From an uncultured Erysipelotrichales bacterium (GTDB lineage: Bacteria > Bacillota_I > Bacilli_A > Erysipelotrichales > Coprobacillaceae): a stretch of 64,000 nt of DNA. This document shows positions 36,803 through 44,828 of this stretch, piece by piece. Position numbers and translations under genes: made by a program. Each line of letters opens with the position of its first letter. Position 1 is the first letter of the stretch. The stretch is from positions 1 through 64,000 of the forward strand of contig CAJTTM010000002.1 of assembly GCA_910579135.1 (NCBI GenBank). The letters run 5' to 3'. The notes under the pieces were generated by a model that saw only the letters and a program-made list of their open reading frames with translations, was not told the origin of the DNA and searched no databases.

Positions 36803-37849
36803 CTAATTAATCATTTGACTTCTTTTTTCTATTTTCTTTTCAACCCTACTTTTTTCACTACCTTTTAATATTGTAGGTTGATAATTATTTCTTGAACTTG
36901 ATGAAGAAATTGAACAAGGAATAACATTAGAACTCTCTTTTATGATCTTATCACCTTCAAATTCAAATGTATGCTGATAAATCATAGAATCTTTATCACT
37001 AGGATTCTTATTACCACCAAAACAGAAATTACCTAAACTATAAACAATTTTCTTTCCTTTATAAGTTTCAATACCTTGAACAACATGGGGATGAGATCCA
37101 ATTACCAAATCAACACCTTCATCAATCCAACGATGTGCTAAATCCACTTGAGAACTCATAGGAGCTTCGTCTCTTTCAATACCCCAATGAACATAGAGAA
37201 CAATTAAATCTGTTTTATCTTTTAAATCCTCTAATAATTTTTTTGTCATATTTCCATATTCTTGAGGAAAAGACAATCCTATAAATCCAATCTTTTTCCC
37301 TTTTACTTCTTGGATTGTTGTTTCATTATAACCAAAATGAGCAATATCCACTTGATCTAAATTATCTTTTGTATCCTTCATTCCTTGATCAAAGTAATCT
37401 TGTGAATGATTATTAGCAAGCGTTACAACATCAACACCACCTAATTTCAATATATTACGATATTCTGGTTTACCTTTAAAAGCAAACTTTTTAATCGCAT
37501 ATTTTGAAGCTGTTGTAATAGGTCCTTCCATATTCGCAATCGTTAAATCATCTTTTTCAAATACTGATTTTACATTTCTTAGAAAATAACTAGGATCAAC
37601 ACTTTCATACATTTGATTAAATGTACCTGAATTTCCTTGACCCACATAATTCCCCATAGTAATATCACCAGCAAATGATAATGTAATACTCGTCTTTTGT
37701 ATTTTTTTCTTTTCTTCTTTTTTTATTTCATTTGTTGTTTCTACTTTTGTATTATTATCTTGTGGTATCACTTTCCATATAACTGCAATAATGATGAGTA
37801 AACATGGTATAAGACAAATCATAACTCTTTTAATGTTTAATTTTTTCAT
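36803..37849 (-). CDS. CapA-family (PgsA-like) metallophosphatase-fold protein
   Basis: 348 residues: membrane anchor at about 8-27, then the CapA domain with LSFAGDITMGN, IANMEGPIT, LANNHSQDYFDQGM, and GSHPHVVQGIETYKGK. Outward-facing anchored protein. The family is named for poly-gamma-glutamate capsule synthesis, but no capB or capC gene is nearby, so the actual role is open. AGAGGGAT precedes the ATG, and a terminator follows. Confidence 0.9.
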   Translation of the reverse strand: MKKLNIKRVMICLIPCLLIIIAVIWKVIPQDNNTKVETTNEIKKEEKKKIQKTSITLSFAGDITMGNYVGQGNSGTFNQMYESVDPSYFLRNVKSVFEKDDLTIANMEGPITTASKYAIKKFAFKGKPEYRNILKLGGVDVVTLANNHSQDYFDQGMKDTKDNLDQVDIAHFGYNETTIQEVKGKKIGFIGLSFPQEYGNMTKKLLEDLKDKTDLIVLYVHWGIERDEAPMSSQVDLAHRWIDEGVDLVIGSHPHVVQGIETYKGKKIVYSLGNFCFGGNKNPSDKDSMIYQHTFEFEGDKIIKESSNVIPCSISSSSSRNNYQPTILKGSEKSRVEKKIEKRSQMIN

Positions 37850-37923
37850 TTTATCCCTCTTTTTATAAAAAATATAATTTTATTATACAAAATGTATTTA
37901 TAATACACAATAAAAATAAATTC

Positions 37924-38421
37924 TTAATTTTTCTTTATCTTCTCTACAAAATAAACTTGTGAAGGTAAATAAAATAACCATATATATAAATTTGATTGAT
38001 GAGATAAATATTGATATGCAACACATATATCACATAATCCTAATAATAAAATTGTATAAAAAAGCCAATGTTTTCTATGATAACTAATAATAAGATTGAT
38101 AAAACTTACTAGTGCATAAATAATAGCTATAAAATAAATATGAAAAGAAAATAAGAAAATAATAAAAATATAAAATAGATTTCTTTTTGTTATTATATAA
38201 TGATAACAACATTGAACAATCAGAAACAACAAGATTCCAATAGTATCATTAATATGAAAAAGCATAAATATATCTGCCAGTAATACAACTCCTAAAACAA
38301 TGTATCCTCGCTTATTCATAAAAGCATAGAGAAAACATAATAGAATGCTAAGCCACCTAAAAAAGTCTATATTAGAAAAGAAAATGATAATATAAATAAT
38401 AATTTCAAATAAAATAAACAT
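37924..38421 (-). CDS. Multi-pass membrane protein of unknown function
   Basis: Not recognised. About 165 residues, almost entirely hydrophobic with six or so membrane segments and short basic loops (NKRGY, SYHRKHW), ending VEKIKKN. A TTG start at 38457 is possible, but it falls inside a 26-base perfect dyad, so the ATG at 38421 is preferred. Neither has a clear ribosome site. It diverges from the PTS IIB gene. Confidence 0.5.
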   Translation of the reverse strand: MFILFEIIIYIIIFFSNIDFFRWLSILLCFLYAFMNKRGYIVLGVVLLADIFMLFHINDTIGILLFLIVQCCYHYIITKRNLFYIFIIFLFSFHIYFIAIIYALVSFINLIISYHRKHWLFYTILLLGLCDICVAYQYLSHQSNLYIWLFYLPSQVYFVEKIKKN

Positions 38422-38450
38422 GATTCTATTTTTATCTTTTTTTATTGAAG

Positions 38451-38476
38451 TATACAAAAATTCTAATTTTTGTATA
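38451..38476. promoter_or_regulatory. Perfect 26-base dyad between divergent genes
   Basis: TATACAAAAATT (38451-38462), CT, AATTTTTGTATA (38465-38476). It lies between the membrane-protein gene and the PTS IIB gene and could be a shared operator or, with its T-run, a bidirectional terminator-like hairpin. Confidence 0.4.
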
Positions 38477-38542
38477 TAAATATTAGTTTTTTATTCAATT
38501 ATATGTTAGAATGGTTTTATAGTTTAGAGGAGGTATTTATAT

Positions 38543-38842
38543 ATGAAAATATTATTATGTTGTTTAGCTGGTGTAACTTCTACATTATTTTCTACAAAAT
38601 TAAAAGAAGCTGCTTCTAGAAAAAGAGTTGATGCAACTGTTTGGTCTGCAAGTGAACATGCAGTTGAATTCTCAGCAGAACTAGCTGATGTTATTTTAGT
38701 TGAACCTCAACTTAAAGGTTCTGTAGATAAGATTCAAGCAATGGTACCAGAAAAACCAGTTATCTTAATTAGTGATGAAGATTTTAAAAATTTCAATGCA
38801 ATGCAAATTTTTGAAACAGCATATAATGCAGTAAACAAATAA
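38543..38842 (+). CDS. PTS lactose/cellobiose-family IIB subunit
   Basis: Phosphocarrier between IIA and the membrane IIC. 99 residues of CelB-IIB type with the phospho-Cys near the N-terminus (MKILLCCLAGVTSTLFSTK; Cys6 or Cys7). AGGAGG lies upstream, and a strong terminator follows, so it is monocistronic. No IIA or IIC is adjacent; the nearest candidate IIC is at 30578-31861 inside the mobile segment. Confidence 0.88.
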   Translation: MKILLCCLAGVTSTLFSTKLKEAASRKRVDATVWSASEHAVEFSAELADVILVEPQLKGSVDKIQAMVPEKPVILISDEDFKNFNAMQIFETAYNAVNK

Positions 38843-38870
38843 TCAGAGATTTTTATCTCTGATTTTTTTG
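38841..38870 (+). terminator. Terminator after the PTS IIB gene
   Basis: Arms AATCAGAGAT (38841-38850) and ATCTCTGATT (38855-38864), then TTTTTT. Confidence 0.9.
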
Positions 38871-38901
38871 TCGATTTTCATATCTTGTTCCCCTAGTTTC
38901 A

Positions 38902-38930
38902 TTGACTTTGATGTTGTTTTGACTTATAAT
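38902..38930 (+). promoter_or_regulatory. Strong promoter of the NifU-like/GGGtGRT operon
   Basis: TTGACT (38902-38907), exactly 17 bases, consensus TATAAT (38925-38930). Transcription should start near 38937, giving a leader of about 80 bases with a 5' hairpin (AGGTG/CACCT, about 38937-38952). Confidence 0.8.
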
Positions 38931-39015
38931 TTTGATAGGTGAAACAACACCTAGAGGAAAGGGAAATCTTTTCTTGTGCCAGAATCATTTGAATAAAAAT
39001 GAAAGGAGTAAAAAA

Positions 39016-39708
39016 ATGATTTATACAAAAGAAGTAGAAGAAATGTGCACTGTAACACGTGGTGCAAGTCATGGATGTGCTCCAATTCCTGAAGAAGGAA
39101 AATGGGTATATTCAAGAGAAATCAAAGATATTTCTGGTTTTACACATGGTATTGGTTGGTGTGCTCCTCAACAAGGAACATGTAAATTATCATTAAATGT
39201 AAAAGAAGGAATTATCGAAGAAGCATTAATTGAAACAATTGGATGCTCAGGTATGACTCACTCTGCAGCTATGGCTTCAGAAGCATTAGTTGGTAAAACT
39301 GTATTAGAAGGTTTAAATACTGACTTAGTTTGTGATGCTATTAACACTGCAATGAGAGAATTATTCTTACAAATTGTTTATGGTCGTAGCCAATCTGCAT
39401 TCTCTGAAGGTGGTCTTTCAGTAGGTGCAGGTCTTGAAGATTTAGGTAAAGGATTAAGAAGTATGGTTGGTACTGCTTATTCAACTAAATTAAAAGGACC
39501 AAGATATCTTGAATTAACTGAAGGTTATATTAATAGAATTGCATTAGATGATAATAACGAAATTATCGGATATGAATTCGTTAACCTTGGAAGAATGATG
39601 GATATGATTAAATCTGGAAAAGATGCTAATGAAGCATTAAAAGAAGCTACTGGTACTTATGGTAGATTTGCTGATGCTCCTAAATACATCGATCCAAGAA
39701 AGGAATAA
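39016..39708 (+). CDS. NifU/IscU-like iron-sulfur scaffold-type protein
   Basis: 230 residues from MIYTKEVEEMCTV, chosen because GAAAGGAG precedes it; the open frame upstream to 38932 overlaps the promoter. Conserved cysteines at 11, 21, 49, 56 and 77, the last in TIGCSGMTHSAAMASEAL, which aligns with the scaffold motif GC---A-----A of NifU/IscU N-domains. Probably binds or passes an iron-sulfur cluster. It is paired with the GGGtGRT gene 14 bases downstream. Function in cells not established. Confidence 0.8.
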   Translation: MIYTKEVEEMCTVTRGASHGCAPIPEEGKWVYSREIKDISGFTHGIGWCAPQQGTCKLSLNVKEGIIEEALIETIGCSGMTHSAAMASEALVGKTVLEGLNTDLVCDAINTAMRELFLQIVYGRSQSAFSEGGLSVGAGLEDLGKGLRSMVGTAYSTKLKGPRYLELTEGYINRIALDDNNEIIGYEFVNLGRMMDMIKSGKDANEALKEATGTYGRFADAPKYIDPRKE

Positions 39709-39722
39709 TGGAGGGTTAGACA

Positions 39723-40721
39723 ATGGCATTATTTGAAAATTATGAACGTAGAATTGACCAGATTAACGCAGCTCTAGCAAAATATGATATTAAATCTATT
39801 GAAGAAGCTAAAGCAATCTGTGATGAAAAAGGTATTGATGTTTATAACATCGTTAAATCAACTCAACCAATCTGTTTTGAAAATGCTTGCTGGGCTTATA
39901 CAGTTGGTGCTGCAATGGCAATTAAAAATGGAGATACTAAAGCAGTTGATGCTGCTAAAACTATTGGTGTAGGTTTACAATCTTTCTGTATTCCTGGATC
40001 TGTAGCTGATGATCGTAAAGTAGGTTTAGGTCATGGTAACTTAGGATCTATGTTATTAGATGAAAAAACTGAATGTTTTGCTTTCTTAGCAGGTCATGAA
40101 TCTTTCGCTGCTGCTGAAGGTGCAATTAAAATTGCTGAAAAAGCTAACAAAGTTAGAAATCAACCTTTAAGAGTAATCTTAAATGGTTTAGGAAAAGATG
40201 CTGCAAAGATTATTTCAAGAATTAATGGTTTCACTTATGTAGAAACTCAATTTGATTATTTTACTGGTGAAGTTAAAGAATTATCTAGAACAGCTTATAG
40301 TGATGGACCAAGAGCTAAAGTTAATTGTTATGGTTCAGATGATGTTCGTGAAGGTGTAGCTATTATGCACAAAGAAGGTGTAGATGTTTCTATTACTGGT
40401 AACTCTACTAACCCTACTCGTTTCCAACATCCAGTAGCTGGTACATATAAAAAAGAATGTGTAGAACAAGGAAAGAAATATTTCTCTGTTGCTTCTGGTG
40501 GTGGAACTGGACGTACATTACATCCTGATAATATGGCTGCTGGTCCTGCTTCTTATGGTATGACTGACACTATGGGACGTATGCACAGTGATGCTCAATT
40601 TGCTGGTTCTTCATCAGTTCCTGCTCACGTAGAAATGATGGGATTAATCGGTATGGGTAACAACCCAATGGTTGGTGCAACTGTTGCAGTAGCTGTAGCT
40701 ATCGAAGAAGCTTGTAAGTAA
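39723..40721 (+). CDS. GGGtGRT protein
   Basis: 332 residues with the name-giving motif GGGTGRT at residues 259-265, followed by the glycine- and methionine-rich end (GMTDTMGRMHSDAQF, MMGLIGMGNNPMVGAT). Cysteines near the N-terminus (ICFENACW) may pair with the scaffold-like partner. The family is conserved in gut anaerobes but has no assigned reaction. Strong GGAGGG ribosome site, consensus promoter upstream and codon choice rich in GGT/GCT/AAC suggest high expression. Confidence 0.88.
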   Translation: MALFENYERRIDQINAALAKYDIKSIEEAKAICDEKGIDVYNIVKSTQPICFENACWAYTVGAAMAIKNGDTKAVDAAKTIGVGLQSFCIPGSVADDRKVGLGHGNLGSMLLDEKTECFAFLAGHESFAAAEGAIKIAEKANKVRNQPLRVILNGLGKDAAKIISRINGFTYVETQFDYFTGEVKELSRTAYSDGPRAKVNCYGSDDVREGVAIMHKEGVDVSITGNSTNPTRFQHPVAGTYKKECVEQGKKYFSVASGGGTGRTLHPDNMAAGPASYGMTDTMGRMHSDAQFAGSSSVPAHVEMMGLIGMGNNPMVGATVAVAVAIEEACK

Positions 40722-40731
40722 TTAATCAATT

Positions 40732-41211
40732 TTACTGAAATATAAAAAGTTCTGATTTTATCGGAACTTTTTTTACTTTTATAATTTTTTGGATTTTTAT
40801 TTTTTTACGTTGAACAGTACTTTTGGGAATATGCAATAGATCCGCTGTTTCACGTACTGTTAATTCATTAAAGAAAATATCAAAAGCAATATTTTGATAC
40901 TCTTTAGGCAAACAATGAATCTCATCTTTTATTATTTCAATTAAATTATTCAAAAATAAATTGTTTATAATATCACTATTTAAATATTCTTGAGTAAATA
41001 AAAAAGCAACATCATCAATATTTTCATAATGAATAATTGATTGAGTTGCTTGCTTTCTTTTTTGATATTGAATTTTATCTTGACTCCTCTTACAAACTTT
41101 AAATACTTCTTCACTAACTTCTATATCTTCATTGTTAATTCTAAAATAAAATTTTTTTATTCCGTCTTCATATTTAATTTGGAAGTAATCCTTTGGATAT
41201 TCATTATACAT
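40732..41211 (-). CDS. Small sigma-70-like DNA-binding protein
   Basis: 159 residues. The C-terminal helix-turn-helix ELTVRETADLLHIPKSTVQRKKIKIQKI (about 114-141) resembles sigma region 4; the N-terminus (FQIKYEDGIKKFYFRINNEDIEVSEEVFKVCKRS) resembles small regulators carried by conjugative elements rather than a full sigma factor. AGGAGG stands upstream. Its last 10 or so codons overlap the terminator of the GGGtGRT operon. Function uncertain. Confidence 0.7.
   Translation of the reverse strand: MYNEYPKDYFQIKYEDGIKKFYFRINNEDIEVSEEVFKVCKRSQDKIQYQKRKQATQSIIHYENIDDVAFLFTQEYLNSDIINNLFLNNLIEIIKDEIHCLPKEYQNIAFDIFFNELTVRETADLLHIPKSTVQRKKIKIQKIIKVKKVPIKSELFIFQ
40744..40774 (+). terminator. Terminator of the GGGtGRT operon
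   Basis: Thirteen-base arms (40744-40756 and 40760-40772, one T-G pair) with a TTTTTTT tail. It is also inside the coding end of the converging sigma-like gene. Confidence 0.85.
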
Positions 41212-41360
41212 CTTACCTCTCCTCCTCTTTCTTACTAATTGACAAGAAAGAGTACAGGAGGTGATCTAATATTGTACATAGACAAATATCTCCTAAATCT
41301 TAAATTATATATAAATAATTCACAGCATTAGACAAGAAAAAAATGTCGACATAATAAAAG

Positions 41361-41391
41361 GAGGAGAATGTATTCAGATACACCTCTCCTC
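41361..41391 (-). terminator. Second hairpin after the transporter operon
   Basis: GAGGAGA...TGTAT-TCAG-ATACA...TCTCCTC, a stem with small bulges, followed by TCCTTTTATT on the minus strand. Confidence 0.55.
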
Positions 41392-41406
41392 ATAGAATTT
41401 TAAAAA

Positions 41407-41432
41407 GGATTCAAATTTTTCATATTGAATCC
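41407..41432 (-). terminator. Terminator of the PadR-linked transporter operon
   Basis: GGATTCAA (41407-41414) / TTGAATCC (41425-41432), followed by TTTTT on the minus strand. Confidence 0.75.
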
Positions 41433-41509
41433 TCGTTGCATTTTAAAGCGATTTTATTAAATCCTCATTAGATTTTATAACACCAATTTTTTATAATATC
41501 ATTTATAAA

Positions 41510-41989
41510 TCAAAAACATAACATTTTTAATAAGGTAACTAGTACAATAATTATAGTAATATAAATATTTTCATGAATATCATTTTTCAGAAAAAAACAT
41601 GTAAAAAATATAAGCAATATAAGTATAGTGTAAATCAAGGGATATACAAAAAGATTAGTTGCAAACCAAACTAATGGAATAAATAATTGAATAACCATCA
41701 ATAAACTAAGTGCAATAAAAGTATTATATAATATGATATAATAATATTTTTTTTTATTAATTCTTAGACATACTGTATCCTTAATAGTTATATAATATAA
41801 AATACTATCAATTAAAAAGAAAATATCACATATTAATATAAATAATGATAAAATCAGTTGAAAGAAATTATTAGGCACAGAATAGTTAATTATCTTATAG
41901 TAATATATTTCTGAAGATAAAACTGCCGATATAATTCTTAAAATACATCCAATAATTAAAAATCTATATTTTCTCAACAATCGTTCCAT
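41510..41989 (-). CDS. Membrane protein of the transporter operon
   Basis: Not recognised; possibly an immunity or permease-accessory protein. About 159 residues from MERLLRKYRF, with four or five membrane helices and few charged residues. The ATG at 41989 lies inside the end of the ATPase gene (26-base overlap); an upstream TTG at 42013 is the alternative. Last gene before tandem terminators. Confidence 0.55.
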   Translation of the reverse strand: MERLLRKYRFLIIGCILRIISAVLSSEIYYYKIINYSVPNNFFQLILSLFILICDIFFLIDSILYYITIKDTVCLRINKKKYYYIILYNTFIALSLLMVIQLFIPLVWFATNLFVYPLIYTILILLIFFTCFFLKNDIHENIYITIIIVLVTLLKMLCF

Positions 41990-42569
41990 TGTCAATAAAG
42001 TATTCCTTATCAAAAATTATACCTTCTAATTTTTCATGCGAACAAATAACTATTGTCATTTTTTGATTATGAAGTTTATCTATTAATTTATAAAAATAAT
42101 CAACGCTATTATCATCTAAACCTCTAGTCGGCTCATCTAAGAAAATAATTTTTTGATCTTCCATTATTGCTTGTATTATTCCAAGTTTTTGTCTCATACC
42201 TACACTATATTTTTTCACAGGAATTGTTGATAAAGGTTCAAGTAAAAAATCTTTCATTAAAGCTTTCACTTTTTCTAAATCAAATTTATTTTTTAAATTA
42301 TAAAGAAATTTCAAATTATACATTGCTGACTCATTTTCGATAAATGATGGATTTTCAATTAATGCTCCAATACTGTCCTCATACTTTTCGTAAAAAACAT
42401 TTCCCTCATCTGCCTCTAATAAACCAACCGCAATTTTTAATAAAGTAGACTTACCACACCCATTACTACCACTTATTCGTATAATTTCGCCTTCTTTTAT
42501 AGAAAAACTAATATCTTTTAAAATACATTGTCCTTTAAAAGACTTTTTAATATGTTTAAAATTAATCAT
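41964..42569 (-). CDS. ABC transporter ATP-binding protein
   Basis: 201 residues: Walker A GSNGCGKST (about 34-42), Q-loop-like ALIENPSFIEN, signature YSVGMRQKLG, Walker B IIFLDEP followed by TRGLDD, and switch His in ICSHE. The short signature and GLD pattern are those of bacteriocin/lantibiotic-type (CcmA-like) ATPases that work with small separate permeases. It overlaps both flanking genes, and its partners are probably the two membrane proteins upstream. Confidence 0.9.
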   Translation of the reverse strand: MINFKHIKKSFKGQCILKDISFSIKEGEIIRISGSNGCGKSTLLKIAVGLLEADEGNVFYEKYEDSIGALIENPSFIENESAMYNLKFLYNLKNKFDLEKVKALMKDFLLEPLSTIPVKKYSVGMRQKLGIIQAIMEDQKIIFLDEPTRGLDDNSVDYFYKLIDKLHNQKMTIVICSHEKLEGIIFDKEYFIDNGTIVEKI

Positions 42570-43111
42570 TATAATCCTCCTAAAAATACATATAGTCTAC
42601 TTATTAAAAAAATTTGTAAACTTAAATTTAATAAAAATGGAATACATAATAAAAGATTTTTAATATATTTCCCATTAATAAACATAACTATTATTTCTAT
42701 CAATTGATAAAATATAAATAAAAGCAAAGTGATAACAACAAAAAGAAAATAAATACTCAAAGAATATATCCTATTATAAAAAAAGAAAATTGGAACTATA
42801 TATATAATAAATATTTGTACTAAACTTTCATAAATGCTCAACCTTATCATTTTGATAATAAATTCTTCTTTTTTTATTCTTATTAAAATATTATCTAAAT
42901 TTTTATAAATACACCTATTTCTTCTAATAATATAAAACAAAAATACTTGATTGATTGTTAAACAAAATGTGTTAGCTGTGACTATTGTTGCATCAATATA
43001 TTGGTATTCTATAACAAGCAATAATTGATATATACAATAAAGATATGATAAACAATAAACTAATAAGATATTTTTATTAAAAAATGATTTTTTAAAATAT
43101 TTACCAATCAT
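42569..43111 (-). CDS. Membrane protein (probable ABC permease subunit)
   Basis: About 180 residues with six hydrophobic segments, aromatic- and isoleucine-rich, no recognised motif. The ATG at 43111 is preferred (AAAGGA 7 bases upstream) over a TTG two codons earlier. It overlaps the preceding membrane gene and meets the ATPase start, so it is almost certainly part of the same transporter. Confidence 0.65.
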   Translation of the reverse strand: MIGKYFKKSFFNKNILLVYCLSYLYCIYQLLLVIEYQYIDATIVTANTFCLTINQVFLFYIIRRNRCIYKNLDNILIRIKKEEFIIKMIRLSIYESLVQIFIIYIVPIFFFYNRIYSLSIYFLFVVITLLLFIFYQLIEIIVMFINGKYIKNLLLCIPFLLNLSLQIFLISRLYVFLGGL

Positions 43112-43889
43112 ATACAATTCCTTTAACTTTAATAATTTTCATACCTATAGTCCAAAACAGTATATATATTATTGCTCCTAACAAAAAGTCATATATTGCA
43201 TATTGATACCAACCACATCCAGGTTCTATTAAACTAGTTGGAAGACAACTTAAAGAAAGTGTGCTACTTAATATAGTATTCCCAAATATAATCTTTATTA
43301 TCTTTCCATAAATAGAGGAAAATAAAATAGTACCAAATAACACAATAATTGGAATCATTCTAAATACATATTTATTTTTTATAATTAAATATAAAGGATA
43401 TAACGATGAATAAAATATAGCAGTTCCAATACTAGAAAGTAATACAAAAACACTTAAATTTATAAATACATTTTTAGAAAAATAAATATGTTGAAGATCT
43501 TCCATATTTAACATAAAATCAAAACTATGAAAACAATTTAACAAAATAATTATTGATACATGTATTAACAAAGAATAAAAAAATGACTTGCAAAATATTC
43601 TTATAATGCTATTCTTTATAAATGACCTATATCCAATTCTAGTAACAATTACTTTATATGTTTTTTGATAGAACAAATTAAATTCATCTAGAACAACCAA
43701 CTCTACCATACATAGCATAAAAGTAATCAAAAAAATCCCACTTAATCCTCTTTCCCATAACATTAAATAAACTTCATTAAATTCATTTATTGAAATATCT
43801 TTCATTAAATATAATGTCCAATAAGTTCCAAAACATATTGGAATAAGAATTACTATAACGTTTTTTAAATACTTCATTTTATTTTCCAT
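43101..43889 (-). CDS. Membrane protein (probable ABC permease subunit)
   Basis: 262 residues with six membrane segments (first at about 7-27) and a basic N-terminus MENKMKYLKN. AGGAG lies 8 bases before the ATG. It follows the secreted-protein gene but is separated from it by a 26-base palindromic hairpin, and overlaps the next membrane gene. Likely half of an ABC exporter or immunity pump for the secreted product. Confidence 0.65.
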   Translation of the reverse strand: MENKMKYLKNVIVILIPICFGTYWTLYLMKDISINEFNEVYLMLWERGLSGIFLITFMLCMVELVVLDEFNLFYQKTYKVIVTRIGYRSFIKNSIIRIFCKSFFYSLLIHVSIIILLNCFHSFDFMLNMEDLQHIYFSKNVFINLSVFVLLSSIGTAIFYSSLYPLYLIIKNKYVFRMIPIIVLFGTILFSSIYGKIIKIIFGNTILSSTLSLSCLPTSLIEPGCGWYQYAIYDFLLGAIIYILFWTIGMKIIKVKGIVYDW

Positions 43890-43905
43890 ATAACTATCTC
43901 CTAAA

Positions 43906-43931
43906 AAGCTGATTATAATTATAATCAGCTT
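43906..43931 (-). terminator. Attenuator-like palindrome between secreted-protein and transporter genes
   Basis: A perfect 26-base palindrome (AAGCTGATTATAA and its complement) followed by TTTTT on the minus strand. It would let the upstream small secreted gene be expressed well above the transporter genes, as seen in many peptide operons. Confidence 0.7.
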
Positions 43932-43942
43932 GTATATACATC

Positions 43943-44365
43943 TTAATTATCTGCAGAAAATTTAGCTGATATTAATGTACCAGCAGATGGTTCAAAATTT
44001 TCTCCAGATGCTCTTGCTCTTACTGAAAGTGTTTTGCTTTTGGCATTTGTGTCTGTATAATGCATTTTAGTTAAATTATTAACATGAATTTTATAGAAAC
44101 TTTTAGTTACTCTTGTTTTAGTTTCAGTTCCTGATTTTATAAAATCTCCATATTTACTTAATGAGGATGTATCTTTGATTGCCTCCATATAACCATAAGG
44201 ACATGCTTTTGTCTTTTTCTTATAAGTTGATGATGGTGCACTCCATGCTCCAAATGATGGAATCTTAAAAGTTTGAGCTGATGACCACGATATTGCTCCA
44301 ACAAAACCTACCGTTGACAATAATAATGTAAATACTACCGCAATAGAAAAAATTAACTTCTTCAT
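43943..44365 (-). CDS. Small secreted protein heading an ABC-transporter operon
   Basis: 140 residues. Sec signal peptide MKKLIFSIAVVFTLLLSTVG with likely cleavage after FVGA (about residue 24). The exported part is Ser/Thr/Lys-rich with a single Cys (KKKTKACPYGY) and no family I recognise. Consensus promoter and AGGAGG drive it; the hairpin after it favours high product relative to the transporter. A bacteriocin-like or surface-active role is an inference from this context only. Confidence 0.65.
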   Translation of the reverse strand: MKKLIFSIAVVFTLLLSTVGFVGAISWSSAQTFKIPSFGAWSAPSSTYKKKTKACPYGYMEAIKDTSSLSKYGDFIKSGTETKTRVTKSFYKIHVNNLTKMHYTDTNAKSKTLSVRARASGENFEPSAGTLISAKFSADN

Positions 44366-44399
44366 AACATTTCCTCCTTTTTAATTTATTCTTAATTTT

Positions 44400-44427
44400 A
44401 TTATACTACCATGTATATAAATGTCAA
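44400..44427 (-). promoter_or_regulatory. Strong promoter of the secreted-protein/ABC operon
   Basis: On the minus strand TTGACA (44422-44427), 16 bases, TATAAT (44400-44405), both consensus. Confidence 0.75.
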
Positions 44428-44432
44428 TAATT

Positions 44433-44478
44433 ATATATGTTACATATATATTGAATTTTTTTTGTATTGTGTTATATT
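44433..44478. promoter_or_regulatory. Probable PadR operator and padR promoter
   Basis: Perfect dyad ATATATGT-T-ACATATAT at 44433-44449, directly between the two divergent promoters; PadR proteins typically bind ATGT...ACAT dyads. On the plus strand TTGAAT (44451-44456), 16 bases, TATATT (44473-44478) precedes the padR gene. Confidence 0.6.
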
Positions 44479-44495
44479 TATAGTGGGTGTTAAAA

Positions 44496-44828
44496 ATGAC
44501 AAGAATGAAATCTTTTTTTAAAACTGAAATGTTATTTCTTAAAATTCTTGAGGAAAAAGATTGTTATGGTTATGAAATAACTCATTCTATCAAAGAGAGG
44601 ACAAATGGAGAAATTGATATAAAAGAGGGTTCAATGTATCCAATTCTTTATAGACTTGAAGAACTGGGTTATATCAGTAGTAGAAAAGAAACTGTTGGTA
44701 AGAGAATGACTAGAATTTATTATCACTTAGAACCAACAGGTAAAACACATCTACATAAAATATATCTTGAATTTCAGGAAATGATTAACACAATTATTGA
44801 TTTAATGGAGGATGAAAATAATGAATAA
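44496..44828 (+). CDS. PadR-family transcriptional regulator
   Basis: About 110 residues with a winged helix of PadR type: FLKILEEKDCYGYEITHSI, GSMYPILYRLEELGYISS, and RIYYHLEPTGK. Likely represses the divergent promoters through the dyad at 44433-44449. The ATG at 44496 follows a weak ribosome site; GTG at 44487 is an alternative. It overlaps the next gene by 8 bases. Confidence 0.9.
   Translation: MTRMKSFFKTEMLFLKILEEKDCYGYEITHSIKERTNGEIDIKEGSMYPILYRLEELGYISSRKETVGKRMTRIYYHLEPTGKTHLHKIYLEFQEMINTIIDLMEDENNE

Larger units (their letters stand above)
41212..41509. other. Gap with tandem terminators
   Basis: About 300 bases without a gene. Two hairpins oriented for the minus-strand transporter operon lie at 41361-41391 and 41407-41432. 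The remainder is AT-rich with short imperfect repeats containing AATCCTC (near 41429 and 41460); I see no coding remnant. Confidence 0.5.

Noticed and set aside
38935..38975. Leader resembling a fluoride-type riboswitch
   Set aside because: Only the first AGGTG/CACCT hairpin is similar; the conserved core bases and pseudoknot partners of that class are absent.
41429..41480. Short repeated AATCCTC motifs suggesting a CRISPR-like or peptide-precursor array
   Set aside because: Only two or three imperfect copies with irregular spacing, overlapping terminator hairpins.
43943..44365. Lactococcin-972-type bacteriocin
   Set aside because: Size, signal peptide and transporter context are similar, but the mature sequence lacks the family's characteristic C-terminal aromatic pattern, so I left it as an unassigned secreted protein.
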